From Gracilaria gracilis (lineage: Eukaryota; Rhodophyta; Florideophyceae; Gracilariales; Gracilariaceae), in NCBI GenBank assembly GCA_030374805.1, contig JARGSG010000017.1:868001-932000 (forward strand): a stretch of DNA of 64,000 nucleotides. Direction: 5' to 3'. Below, piece after piece: positions 50,301 to 59,020 of the stretch (positions are counted from its first letter, which is position 1; the number at the start of each line of letters is the position of its first letter). Made by a program: the position numbers and the translations under genes. The notes below the pieces were generated by a model, which made no database searches, was not told the DNA's origin, and worked only from the letters and a program-made list of their open reading frames with translations.

Positions 50301-50705
50301 GCTGTGTGGTAAGATGTCGAGACGTAGTCTGTCGTCTCCAGATCCGTCTTTCTCTATGTACGTGAAGAACACGCGTTCTTGTACATCCATCGGGCGCTTA
50401 AATCTTAGCATGGTTGGTTTGCTTAGGTTCAGAGTATTTGCATGCCTCTTCAGCTCGAGGCCCAAAATCAAAGGTGAGCTTCCCTCTACCAAGTCAAACG
50501 GTAGGACAGTTGGCATTCCATTGATATCGTTGATCGTGAGGTACCACGAACATACTACTATCTTGGGATTGGCAGCCGCCGTACCCCAGCTGTGGTAATA
50601 AACATCGCGAGGGGGTTCTAATTGCAATTCAATACCAAGAGCGTCGCAAACGCGCGCAGCCTCTAGTATCCCTCCAGTGGAGGTTGGAGCTCCTTCATCG
50701 AGCAC
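47304..50705 (-). CDS. Copia-2 pol polyprotein
   Basis: The 1133-residue frame has, in order, a short protease-like N-terminus, an integrase (HHCC zinc region, catalytic core near L-Q-A-D-F-V, then G-K-V-E-R-N-N), a copia-type reverse transcriptase (D-I-K-G-A-Y-L-Q-S; Y-G-I-S-E-A-G-R-Q-W) and an RNase H at the end (T-F-S-D-A-A-F; V-D-S-K-G-L-F). Integrase ahead of reverse transcriptase is the copia order. It follows gag on the same strand after 23 bp. Confidence 0.92.
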   Translation of the reverse strand: MLDEGAPTSTGGILEAARVCDALGIELQLEPPRDVYYHSWGTAAANPKIVVCSWYLTINDINGMPTVLPFDLVEGSSPLILGLELKRHANTLNLSKPTMLRFKRPMDVQERVFFTYIEKDGSGDDRLRLDILPHSASTNRSLMGNRGKRMGLNAVKKIHRFTHATADEMKRLFADSNNLTGAIAESCDKVFRSCDICAASGRPATKKKVSLSHVNEAFNSSLQADFVTVYIRGEKFEVLNIVDLGTNYGERCIVSKRDAEEMTNKLESEWLYHHGAPEFFSADPEFTRPVLTKFLSAHNINVQVKPSRSSSKNGKVERNNGLFKIVLDRISRETTNASPHTLVARASFLTNMFHGNSLMSAFQLARGYSPSLLGIPTNRVPPDLLEAQKEMSATRALQKLMRSRSSHLVPHDIIKPGARIWVYYNTSKQNDPVRWIQATVLESAPFFVKCRRSNRGPPMTVAREHVRLAPEGVLARELQTGVLEDMIAEASPHADSVSNSETDEPENEPCINEEPQDASDKANNRLDQVVLEVFGPESDDEIVPKHSTPDSRRSFFSKRVCGNPTLDIGDENGNNNTVEAVFDLQSDEQRVLGDIQNVIGNGQVTRRRMDCAPQWIIDKALKDEIDNAWKDAYIEVPEAEVPIDANVIGSHVVYKVKTEEKDQKRLKARLCPHGNRDREKGNIRNDSANAQFDIIRLMLSLSTVLSFKIGCIDIKGAYLQSGPITRDLFVRPPPEWTGDRSNVWKLVKLPYGISEAGRQWAKTFEEWLLDKAGFERVFGVSQLYRRNHKDGRVKLFLAKLTEDLLLCGTTEAMNEFSTEVTERFAVRKVVIDEEIKFNGCTIRRTVEGDVTLCMQEYMSGVNRIRISKTRRAAPQMMADKYEVAMYRRLAGELIWLGMGALPQASLLGSLMQQRLANLKISDLLEANKALMELRSLRPMIRFKKPPGSVERAEVVTFSDAAFNVTSSQHYGQTGLITGIRYRTKENDASTYHLIDWNSSKQRRVSHSSYGAEILACTEADDRGFFIKSALKSVAPNDEFMHILMVDSKGLFDTITTLHEGREYRLRQTVQRIRDSFESNDIDVLRWIQGKANIADALTKRNPNSHRLLNQIAVSGMLHLPCHRSFELESNTWK

Positions 50706-50728
50706 GGGGTTAATATCAGGGTGGAGCT

Positions 50729-51823
50729 TTACTGATCCCCTTGCCGAAAAAGCGAGGTCTGTGCGCGTGTGTCTCTGTCAGATTTGTTCTTTGTCTCCTC
50801 CTTCCCGGACCCAATCAGATTGGATTTGGATCTGGCTCTCATTTCCTCCTTGCATTTCTCACGATCCCGCCACCAATGCCCGAGCTCACCGCACACACTA
50901 CACGGATTTTCTTGTTTCATCTTCTTGAAATAGGCCTCGCGATCGCCCCTATTGTGTTCCTTACGTTTTCCAAGCATCGTCGCTCGGATTCTCTCTGTGC
51001 CATCCACCACTTGAGAGAGCGATTGTGACGCTTCTTCAAGCGTAAACATCGGAACTTCATCGAAGCTTCCTTTTGAAATCTTCTGCTTGATGACGGATAT
51101 CTTCTCACAAACTTTCTGTCTCAGTACTGAGTCTAGATTTTCCGTCTTATCCAAAGCCGTTTCCACTATGCTAACTTCATCATCGTTTAGCATCAATTGA
51201 AAATTCAACTTGTTAACGCGCACAATCTGCCTCGATGTCAACTGGAAAATCAGAGAGTTCATAGTGTCCGCTGTGAGTTGCGCATTCTGTATCAACAGTA
51301 TCGCGAACTGTCGACTAGTCATGACATTCAGTTGAAAAGTCTGGTTGGCGTAGCTAGCAACTCGTCCATTAAAACGGCTGACGAATGCCGACACGGCCTC
51401 ATTTGGCTGTCTTTGGCAGTTATGAATCTTGCTGAGTAAGTCCACTTCGCGTCGTACACTTTCCGTAGGGCTATCCTTTGCAATAGTGTCTATAACATCT
51501 TCAATGAGCTTCATCCTGGTAGGATCATCTGGTGTATAACGCATAGACAGCTTTCCGGCTTGCTCTGCGTTATCCAACATTTCCTGAGCAGTATCATCAC
51601 AGGCAAGGTAGATCAAGTGTCCCGCACCTTTGCAAAGCGCTCCGGCCTTTTTGTCTACCTCTGCGAATTCGTTCATCATTTCCATCCATCTTCGAAGCGA
51701 GTTGCGATACTTCACTTTCGAGGTTTTGTTCGTTTCAAACTTGGGGGCACTGTGAATGCCACCATTAGACTCTGACACAGTAGGACCCCCTGGGCCCATA
51801 ACTGTAAAGCCATCGTCAGTCAT
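50729..51823 (-). CDS. Copia-2 gag protein
   Basis: A 364-residue helical gag with one CCHC zinc knuckle near the C-terminus (C-S-V-C-G-E-L-G-H-W-W-R-D-R-E-K-C). The frame's first Met lies in the LTR; a second ATG at 51797-51799 lies inside the primer-binding sequence. It resembles the gag of copia-1 in size and layout. Confidence 0.88.
   Translation of the reverse strand: MTDDGFTVMGPGGPTVSESNGGIHSAPKFETNKTSKVKYRNSLRRWMEMMNEFAEVDKKAGALCKGAGHLIYLACDDTAQEMLDNAEQAGKLSMRYTPDDPTRMKLIEDVIDTIAKDSPTESVRREVDLLSKIHNCQRQPNEAVSAFVSRFNGRVASYANQTFQLNVMTSRQFAILLIQNAQLTADTMNSLIFQLTSRQIVRVNKLNFQLMLNDDEVSIVETALDKTENLDSVLRQKVCEKISVIKQKISKGSFDEVPMFTLEEASQSLSQVVDGTERIRATMLGKRKEHNRGDREAYFKKMKQENPCSVCGELGHWWRDREKCKEEMRARSKSNLIGSGKEETKNKSDRDTRAQTSLFRQGDQ
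51790..51802 (-). other. Primer-binding site of copia-2 (initiator-tRNA anticodon-arm type)
   Basis: GTTATGGGCCCAG directly follows the 5' LTR on the minus strand. It is complementary to the anticodon arm of eukaryotic initiator tRNA-Met, as in Drosophila copia, which is primed by a half tRNA. The same 13-mer occurs at 3770-3782 in copia-1. Confidence 0.75.
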
Positions 51824-52091
51824 GATGTCAATACGTCTTTCGTGGGGCTACGGTGTCAGGGTGAATACGGATCAAGGGTAGTCAGTCAGCAACAAACGCT
51901 GGGCTCTTCTCTCGCTGGCCTCTTGCTCTCTCTCTCTTTACTGCGTCGCCTCTTCTCCTGTTCGTCTTATCTAATGCCTTGGCTAAGTTCTGTGCGCAAT
52001 CAAAGGTTGTCCTCGTATCGGCTTCCAAACGGTCGCTGACAGAGCTGTCGGATTCGGTTCAATTTAATTCGAAGTCTTCTGACTTCTCACA
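51803..52091 (-). repeat. 5' LTR of copia-2
   Basis: A 289-bp direct repeat identical to 46982-47270. The gag frame begins within its last 21 bases. Confidence 0.95.
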
Positions 52092-52251
52092 ACAGTACAG
52101 TATAACAACATTATTCCCAGCGTGTGCCAGCGTCAGCTAATTCTTCGCCTTCTTTGCGGTCTATGCGCCCCTCACCTCCCCTGTTGAACAAGATAACAAT
52201 CACAGCTCGACATACCTCCGTAACTTACATTTACACAACCGCATTTTCTTG

Positions 52252-52262
52252 TACCAACGGTA
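52252..52262. promoter_or_regulatory. TACCAACGGTA box upstream of the small TM gene
   Basis: An exact 11-mer copy, 347 bp before the ATG at 52609. Confidence 0.45.
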
Positions 52263-52516
52263 CTGTTAGTGTTAACAGTAAAACCTTACCGAAACCACCC
52301 TCCAAACTTCAAGTCCAAACTGTCGCCAATCTTCCGTCGAGCATATGATACTGCAGCACAGCCACCAGCTACACGTGCAGCACAGCCACACGTTCACACA
52401 TCCATACACTTTAATCTCCTCCTCGTCCGCGACATCCACTCCCCATCGCCTCGGTTTCCCCCCGCCCCGCACCCGTCCCGTCCCCTTCACACCCCAAGTC
52501 TCCGGCTTTACACTAT

Positions 52517-52551
52517 CTACCTTCGGTGAAGCTACCTTCGGTACCTTCGTA
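52517..52551. promoter_or_regulatory. Cluster of three TACCTTCG boxes
   Basis: Three copies of TACCTTCG(G/T) lie within 35 bp, the last an exact TACCTTCGTA (52542-52551), 57 bp before the ATG at 52609. Confidence 0.5.
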
Positions 52552-52608
52552 CGTCGCCAACCTTATCTTCGTCACCGCGTCTGCAACGCTGTCACTCCCC
52601 CCACAGCC

Positions 52609-52833
52609 ATGAGCCACGTCTTCCCCCCGCTCCCGCTCAAGGTGGTGCAGCCCGCCGACTTCATCCTCGTCGGCGCCGCCGGCGCAATTCTCGTCGGCGT
52701 CGGCCTGCTGCAGAAGAGTCTCGGCGACGTCGCGCGCGAGGAAAGCATGTTGCCACCTGCCGCGGGCGCAAAGGCCAGGCGCGAGAGCCAGAGGAGCAAG
52801 AGGTTTCTCAAACGGAACAAGCCCAACAAGTGA
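52609..52833 (+). CDS. Small single-TM protein (74 aa)
   Basis: The 74-residue intronless frame starts at ATG 52609. It has one hydrophobic segment (A-D-F-I-L-V-G-A-A-G-A-I-L-V-G-V-G-L-L) followed by a very basic tail (R-R-E-S-Q-R-S-K-R-F-L-K-R-N-K). A tail-facing-cytosol membrane protein is likely; I cannot name the family. The upstream box cluster and C-run support it as a real gene. Confidence 0.6.
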   Translation: MSHVFPPLPLKVVQPADFILVGAAGAILVGVGLLQKSLGDVAREESMLPPAAGAKARRESQRSKRFLKRNKPNK

Positions 52834-55106
52834 CCTTCGTTTATAGTAAACCGCCCCGTCAAAGCCGTTCGCAATTTGTGTGTTTCTCGCGCTCGCGCTG
52901 CAGTGCGTACGATGCGCGAGTCAGGCTGCCCATGCCAGAACGAGCTCCAGTCGTACGTACATCACAGTTGGAACATGGTTTAATCTCGAGCTTATTAACT
53001 GTTTAGGGGCCCTATTGAATCTATTGAATCTGCCCACTTCCTGTTCATGTGTTGCAGCCCAATCCACACATTCGTTTTGTTTATTGTTCTGTTTCACAAA
53101 AGAAACGTACATGCTCCTTTCCTCAATGCATAGCCTGTTCCTTCCTGACGCCCTTCAATATCACTCAACCATTTGCAATCATGCCCCTAAACCAAAGGCT
53201 GAAACACCGAATTCAACCAACAACCACTGTGCTGGTGAACGCCCTCTGTCTTGAACGATTTACATCCGTATCTAATACTTTATTACAAATAACTTCGATA
53301 TATGGAGTAGAATTTGTGCAGTGAGCTTCCCGCCATGAGGCGATCATCGCACCACCCATCCAGATACACTTGCATCCAGCCATGATCATCATCATCATCA
53401 TGCACCACTCTTAGCCTTGAGATGAGTGCCCTTATCGGTAATTCACTCCGTTTCTGACGTTAAGATGATCGTCACGATGATGGCTACGTGGAGATAATTA
53501 GCAAGCGATTGGGGTGCCATTACGGAAATCCGTTGGCTCCCCAATTAGTTTTATCTACGGAAGGATCTTCCACAGAAAGAAATTGTGAGAACGAAAACGT
53601 GAGGCCTTCGTAATACCGATAGAGTTCTGTTACTTTGGGAAACAAAACAGTCATATCGAAGGAGCTTGTACATGCTGTAGGAGGCTGTAGAAGTGGTACC
53701 AACGGTACAAGGTTAAGGAGGTTAACGCTCTTCTGTTGAAAAGTACAATTCTACACGGTAACCCTTACCTTCGTAGATACGTCTCAAACAAACTTGGTTT
53801 GAAAGATAAGTCATACCTGAACACTGAATGTAGCTCTAGTGAGTTACATCAAACCTGGATACGGTTACTTAAGCTCTGAAGTAACCGTCCAAAGTCAAAG
53901 GCACAAGCTTGTTGCACACTGAGGTAGAACAGGATTTGTACCGATTGTACCGCATTCTCTTATCGACAGAATATCGACATCCTTCCCAATACCACGGTGT
54001 TCCACTCCTCTCTCTCAACTCCAATCCTAAACGTAGATAAAAATGAATCACAATAAAAAGCCATCAGACTCAATATCGCATTGCAAGCAATGAAAGAAAC
54101 AGCTCTGCCACATTCGAATGAGTTGCACAAACTAAGAAAACCAGTTGTACGCAACGATTCTGACAGAGACGGAGAAAGCTCCCCGAGAACTGTTCATGGT
54201 TGAAAAGAAATGCCCACCAGCAAAACAGCGAATACGACTTCCGGGCCGCTGTTTATGGGGCGAAAGTCTTTGCAAACGTCGATGTTACGACTATCCATCT
54301 ATTTGTCCAATGCTGTTGGAAAAGATTGTGAACCGTGTATGAAAACAATACTGCGGATTGCTTCAACAGAACACCAAACATGTATTTATCATCTCACAAG
54401 CAATGTTCCTTCGACTAATTTCGTAGATAGCAATGCTCAACTTTTGTGACTCTTTGTGAGCTCCATTTTCATACGAACCAAGTTCAATACGACCGCTATT
54501 CACAACATGAGATGCTTTTCTAATCGCGTACTCACCGCAAAAGCGTTCATTGGCCGTTAGGAATACAAATGTGTCATTCGCGGACGCCCGTCGGCAAATG
54601 TGTTGCAGATGTTTTGTTCTACGAAGGTAGTACGTTGTGGCGCAACAGCGAACTGAGCTTCTGTCATCATGACATGATGTACGTCATTCGATCGCATCCC
54701 TCTCAGGGAGAGCGGAAAACGCTGACGAAGATATTGAGGCCATAGTAACCTTGCCCTGTACTGTATGTAATATACCTTCGTAACATACCTTGGCAGACTG
54801 CGAGCAATACCCAGCCGTGTTGGTCTTCAGAACACAGTACTGGCCGCACTCTCCTTCTTTTTTGCTACAGCGGATTGCAAGCTTGCGCTGCAATATTTGT
54901 TCCAACATATTGCCACGCACCCCTGCCGCAATGGTTCACAAGTGATGAAGAGAAAAAACGGTCCGTTAAACCTTCATCGTTGGAATAGTCGAAATCTACA
55001 CATCCCCCTTCATCACGCTGTTATTCATTGCGTCCGTCACAAGACATCCAGATCACCATGTACTCTGCCGAGGAGTATGGTGAGTGTTCGGCGTGTTAGT
55101 CTACCA
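52834..55106. other. 2.3-kb gap with boxes and a possible spliced gene
   Basis: The gap holds one TACCAACGGTA (53697-53707) and three TACCTTCGTA boxes (53766-53775, 54620-54629, 54773-54782). On the minus strand, about 54790-54910, an exon-like frame (M-L-E-Q-I-L-Q-R-K-L, then cysteine-rich) ends at a good donor, A-A-G|GTATGT. A second exon-like stretch near 54540-54600 ends at GTGAGT. I could not join them in phase, so no gene is called. Confidence 0.4.
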
Positions 55107-56315
55107 CTATAATGGGTTGTCACATCTTGTAGCGGACAGGGGTGGAAGTTGTAGAGTTTCTCCGCTTTCGAACGTGAGCAAGCCGCCACTGGTAAGCTGC
55201 TGGGCGGTTTTGACGGGTACGCCATCCATCAGCTGAGCTCTTTGAAACAAGAGATTTTGTCTTGACTCGGGCGCTCTAACGACCACTACGACCTCGCGCC
55301 CATCTCCTTCCTTCATTGCCAGCTCAACCAAAGCAGGATGCGCTCTGTTTTGCCACCGTGCTCCAAACGATTCCAACATCTCCATGGAGAGGGTGGTCAT
55401 TTTATACGGACCTGCAGATATGCATATTCCATTATGTCTTCCGATAGCTGCACACCCTTGCGTGGCGCGTTGAACGGCAACGTGAACAGTTTTCCTCTTG
55501 TTGTTGCGCAGAACTGCGAATTGCACTCGTGTCCCGAACGAGTCGATCACGGCAGCCTGCAACGGGGCCCGCAATCCTTGCCAACTTACAGAGCCTTGGT
55601 GCACTGCCTGTGTACCAATTTCCAAAACAACATCCCCTTTTCTCAACTCATGCATGTCTCGTTCGACAGTAACCTTTCGTGAAGCGTCGGGCCAAGAGTC
55701 AGCACGCAGTGCTGGAACGTATCCCAAATGCAATTGTGGGCGACATTGCTGCAGAAGACGAACAAAGCAAGAGGGAACAACATGTACTATGTTTTTTCGT
55801 GACTGCGCCAGCACTCCAACAAGCTCGTTTTGTGCCGTAACGACAGGTGAACCAGACCAGCCTGGAAATACGGGACACGACGCAGAAAAAACGAAGACGG
55901 GGAGTCTGGATGCGTAGTACACCATGACAACACTTTGAACACCAAGAAACTTCAACTGCAAGCGGTGCAGCGCTGGAGACAGAGCGTAGCAAACGCTTCT
56001 TTTTCGTGGGGAAGCAAAAGAAACTGAAAAGAAGTCAAGGAGGGGTCTGTCCAGTTCGATAAGAGCAAGATCTGCATCTTCAGATTTGTGGGTCACTTGA
56101 GCGTTTGCACTAGCAATACGCAACTGCTTTTGGTGATGAGGGGGAATAGAGTGCAAGGATGCAACAGCCCTCCTCGGCGAAAGAAGAAATACGTTGGCTC
56201 TGTTCGTCGGACTGGTGAGAAGCGGAAAAGTTGGTGGTGGCCGATTTTCGAATGCACACGTCAGCAAAGGAGCAAAGCATGTCCCCCACACGCATTTGAC
56301 CTGTGTTGGGTACAT
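55107..56315 (-). CDS. HtrA/Deg-like trypsin-fold serine protease with PDZ-like tail
   Basis: The 402-residue frame shows a trypsin-like core: E-D-A-D-L-A-L-I-E-L-D (catalytic Asp region) and F-P-G-W-S-G-S-P-V-V (nucleophile Ser). A PDZ-like region follows from about residue 215 (L-R-K-G-D-V-V-L-E-I-G). Layout resembles the peroxisomal TYSND1/DEG15 group, but no PTS1 tripeptide ends the protein (D-N-P-L). Where the catalytic His is expected, after P-L-L-T-C-A, the residue read is Phe. The frame is open for 39 codons above the first Met (to 56432), so an upstream exon may supply the true N-terminus. Confidence 0.65.
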   Translation of the reverse strand: MYPTQVKCVWGTCFAPLLTCAFENRPPPTFPLLTSPTNRANVFLLSPRRAVASLHSIPPHHQKQLRIASANAQVTHKSEDADLALIELDRPLLDFFSVSFASPRKRSVCYALSPALHRLQLKFLGVQSVVMVYYASRLPVFVFSASCPVFPGWSGSPVVTAQNELVGVLAQSRKNIVHVVPSCFVRLLQQCRPQLHLGYVPALRADSWPDASRKVTVERDMHELRKGDVVLEIGTQAVHQGSVSWQGLRAPLQAAVIDSFGTRVQFAVLRNNKRKTVHVAVQRATQGCAAIGRHNGICISAGPYKMTTLSMEMLESFGARWQNRAHPALVELAMKEGDGREVVVVVRAPESRQNLLFQRAQLMDGVPVKTAQQLTSGGLLTFESGETLQLPPLSATRCDNPL

Positions 56316-56868
56316 GCAGCCGAATGTGACAACAGGAGCAGGAGTAGCAAAAAGCCGAAACTCGTCCAGAAAGCCGGTGTGGGAGCTCTTTCGGTCGTAT
56401 GTTAGAGGTCCTACGTTCCTTGATGATAGCGATTAGATACGTGCTCCCACTGCGTGTGCCCATTCCCATCTGTGCCGAACTTCGCAAGTGCGCTCAAGAT
56501 TTGCTCGGTACAGTACCAATTCACAGCAATGGCGCTACGCGCGTGACAAATCTCCCGCGAATGATGGCCGTAGATAGGCGTTCACGCGATCATTCACGCT
56601 TGTTTAGACCGCGCCTTAATCGCGAATACGTAGCGTGACGTATTTGTCACGACCCTCAACTGTTGCGAACTTGTGCTACATACTTCACCACAGCGTTCTT
56701 CTTGGAGCTTCCACCGAAAGGCGGATACCTGACCTAACCTTTTGGTAGCTCTGCTGACGCTGGTCGCCTGAGAAAAGCGGCTATCCCGCAGAACAGCTTT
56801 GAGCCACAATCTTTTCCCCACATTGTGTTCGTTCGCTGCCACCAACACTTCGGTTTCATGTCTCAAAA
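56316..56868. other. Divergent gap between the protease and DNAJC28 genes
   Basis: This 553-bp gap includes the 39-codon open extension of the protease frame. No separate gene is seen. Confidence 0.45.
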
Positions 56869-57792
56869 ATGTCCTCCCTTCGTCCAACACTGGCTCGACG
56901 AGTAGCTCCTTCGTTGCAAACGCTCTCCATGCGTTCGTTTACAGAGCGAGCCGCAGGACCAGGCGGTAAGTACCAAACTAGCTGACTTCATGTGTCAGTC
57001 AAGTACTGACACGCATCTGCTTCTGTCAATAGGGCTGTTTCGAAGCAGAACAGCGGTAGTAAACCCGTCGAAGCAACAGGCAAATGCGTCGCGAAAGCGT
57101 CTCCGCCGCGCCCGAACTGCCCTCGACGACATGAGACTCCCGCCAGAATTGCAGACGAACAAGAGAAGCATGAGAACCAGTTCGAATCCGACGAGGACAT
57201 TCGAGACTTTGTGGAAGCAAGAATACAGGAGTCGATGCGCACCGGCCAGTTCGACAATCTCAAGAACAAAGGTAGACCGCTTCCACACCAACCATCCAGT
57301 ACTCACGAGTATGCCATGAGAATAATGCGCGATAATGGATTACGTCCCCACTGGTTGCAACTCATGCATGATATCGACAGTGAAAAGAGGCAGCTTAGAA
57401 ACACTCTTGCCCACGCTTGGCATACGCACATGCCCCATGCACCGCATCGCTGGGCTCTTGCCGTGAGAAGCATGGAGCTACGCATCGAGTCCTTGAACAA
57501 ACGTGTGGACACGTTCAACCTCATTCGGCCGATGTCAGTCTCGCACTTATTCAGGCTTCGTCTGAGGATAAAGGAAGAGATTGAGCGAGCTATGAAAAGC
57601 AAGCCATTGGGTCAAACTGAAGAATGCCTATTGCCAGAGCAAATACGAGACAAAGAGAAAAAGTCCGCCGACGAAATCGAACCGCGTCATTCCTGGCAAT
57701 TGTTTGCACGTTTTGTGAGAGCAACCGAGATACGAGAATACGAGCGTCCAACATGGGGCAGAAGAAAGTGTGATGACAAAGATGGTGAATGA
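56869..57792 (+). CDS. DNAJC28: DNAJC28-like protein (DUF1992 domain)
   Basis: Exon 1 (56869-56965) and exon 2 (57080-57792) join in phase across a 114-bp intron (GTAAGT...CAACAG), giving 269 residues. Exon 1 encodes a mitochondrial-type presequence (M-S-S-L-R-P-T-L-A-R-R-V-A-P). The DUF1992 domain begins near V-E-A-R-I-Q-E-S-M with the hallmark G-Q-F-D-N-L-K-N-K-G-R-P-L and N-G-L-R-P-H-W-L-Q-L. No J domain is present in what I can read, so this is the stand-alone DUF1992 form. The molecular role of the family is poorly known; Golgi/mitochondrial roles are reported for animal members. Confidence 0.85.
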
Positions 57793-57970
57793 GAGCGAGC
57801 ATACCGATTGACTCTCACGTTTGCACAGACTCGGGACTTGTATCAGAAGCATAACAAATGTACCATAAACCGTAGACAGCAGCGTTAATACATGAAGTGT
57901 ATATGCATTCAGCTTCATACCATGGCAGTAAAACGCACATTCGCATTGCATTCCTGTAGCTCCAGTTTGA

Positions 57971-58723
57971 TCAAGACGGTGGAACACGGGGTGATTCTAT
58001 TAGCGATACCAACAAGCCATTGCACGCATCAACGAGAGCAGCCACGACCAAATTGATAGCGTCCGGAGTGTACTTTCCGGAACGGAATTGCATCTTCCTC
58101 AGATCTGGACTCGAACAGTACGACGAAAGCGAAACGATTCTTTCTTCTATGGCATCGTTATACCTGCCTTGGTCGTCGGTAACCATGAAAAGAAGCTCAC
58201 TTCGCACATGCTCGTCCATACAAACAATGAGATTGTAGCTTTCCAGGTCGCTCTTGTCCAGGGCACAAGCCATTTTGCGGCTCATATCTAAGCCGCGTTT
58301 GAAGCGCAAAGCATCAATAAAGCGCTGATCTGGGAGCTCTCCTTCTACTTGGACTTGCGTGCCTGCTGAATGACAAGAGAAGCATTCCAAAGCGCGACGG
58401 GTGCACAAGTCAGTAAATATAGCCTCGGCGGCGGCACTCACCGTGGAATTGTCACGTCCTACGAAAAGCACGGCGACTCTCGATGCAGCGCATGAGGAAT
58501 GAGCGTCGGGAGGTTCGTGCGCGGTCTCGCCTCTATCGCGGGCAAGAATCCATTCACGAAACGCGTCTCCAGTGGTGAAGTCGGGGTTACCTTCAAATGC
58601 GTTCATGAGGACACATGACTGGCGTTTGGATGCCACTCGCTTTGTTCTGTTCTGAAACGGAGCAATGGTTGGGCGCCTGGCGAAAGTGAAGGGAAGAGGC
58701 GGAGCGAACGCTAGCGTTTTCAT
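57971..58723 (-). CDS. LMW protein-tyrosine-phosphatase-like protein lacking the catalytic Cys and Arg
   Basis: The 250-residue intronless protein starts with a plastid-transit-like segment (M-K-T-L-A-F-A-P-P-L-P-F-T-F-A-R-R). The LMW-PTP fold begins at V-A-V-L-F-V (84-88). The active-site loop, normally C-x5-R-S, reads G-R-D-N-S-T-V-S (89-96): the nucleophile Cys is Gly89 and the Arg is Val95, while N92 and S96 are kept. Later fold segments are visible (H-S-A-G-T, F-K-R-G-L-D-M-S-R-K-M, Y-N-L-I-V-C-M-D). It is therefore probably a pseudophosphatase with a binding role. Confidence 0.75.
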   Translation of the reverse strand: MKTLAFAPPLPFTFARRPTIAPFQNRTKRVASKRQSCVLMNAFEGNPDFTTGDAFREWILARDRGETAHEPPDAHSSCAASRVAVLFVGRDNSTVSAAAEAIFTDLCTRRALECFSCHSAGTQVQVEGELPDQRFIDALRFKRGLDMSRKMACALDKSDLESYNLIVCMDEHVRSELLFMVTDDQGRYNDAIEERIVSLSSYCSSPDLRKMQFRSGKYTPDAINLVVAALVDACNGLLVSLIESPRVPPS

Positions 58724-59009
58724 GACGTTTTCAGAGCGCTCTCGCGTCAGCGGAAATGAACGTTTGTGTTCGGTGGGACGAGAAGTTGAGCGGAGTCTAG
58801 ACCGACGTGGGTAAGTTACACTCTTGAGTTGCGGGGCGATGGGTTACAGCTTGGTGGACAAAGACCAATCACGTCAAATATCCGCTTCTCGATATCTCCG
58901 TGAGCCGATACACAAATGCTCTGGCTGCGGAACGGCGGGTGTACAGACATGACCAGCGGCCGGGCAAGCAAATCCACCGAAACGTAAGATACAAAGGTAC
59001 AGGTACCTG

Positions 59010-59020
59010 TACCGTTGGTA
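59010..59020. promoter_or_regulatory. TACCAACGGTA box (inverted) in a divergent gap
   Basis: TACCGTTGGTA lies between two divergent genes, 287 bp and 433 bp from their start codons. Confidence 0.45.

Larger units (their letters stand above)
46982..52091 (-). mobile_element. Ty1/copia LTR retrotransposon (copia-2), apparently whole and very young
   Basis: The 289-bp LTRs at 46982-47270 and 51803-52091 are identical by eye and have TG...CA ends. The 5-bp target duplication ACAGT lies at 46977-46981 and 52092-52096. Internal parts on the minus strand are a primer-binding site (51790-51802), gag (50729-51823), pol (47304-50705) and a polypurine tract (47271-47279). Long open frames and identical LTRs indicate very recent insertion. 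Confidence 0.95.
52092..52608. other. Upstream region of a small membrane-protein gene
   Basis: This 517-bp gap contains a TACCAACGGTA at 52252-52262, two TACCTTCGG and one TACCTTCGTA between about 52518 and 52551, and a C-rich leader. No other gene is seen. Confidence 0.5.

Noticed and set aside
57179-57190. AGTTCGAATCCG, resembling a tRNA T-arm
   Set aside because: It lies in the DNAJC28 coding exon and no acceptor or anticodon arm pairs around it. No tRNA gene was found in the window.
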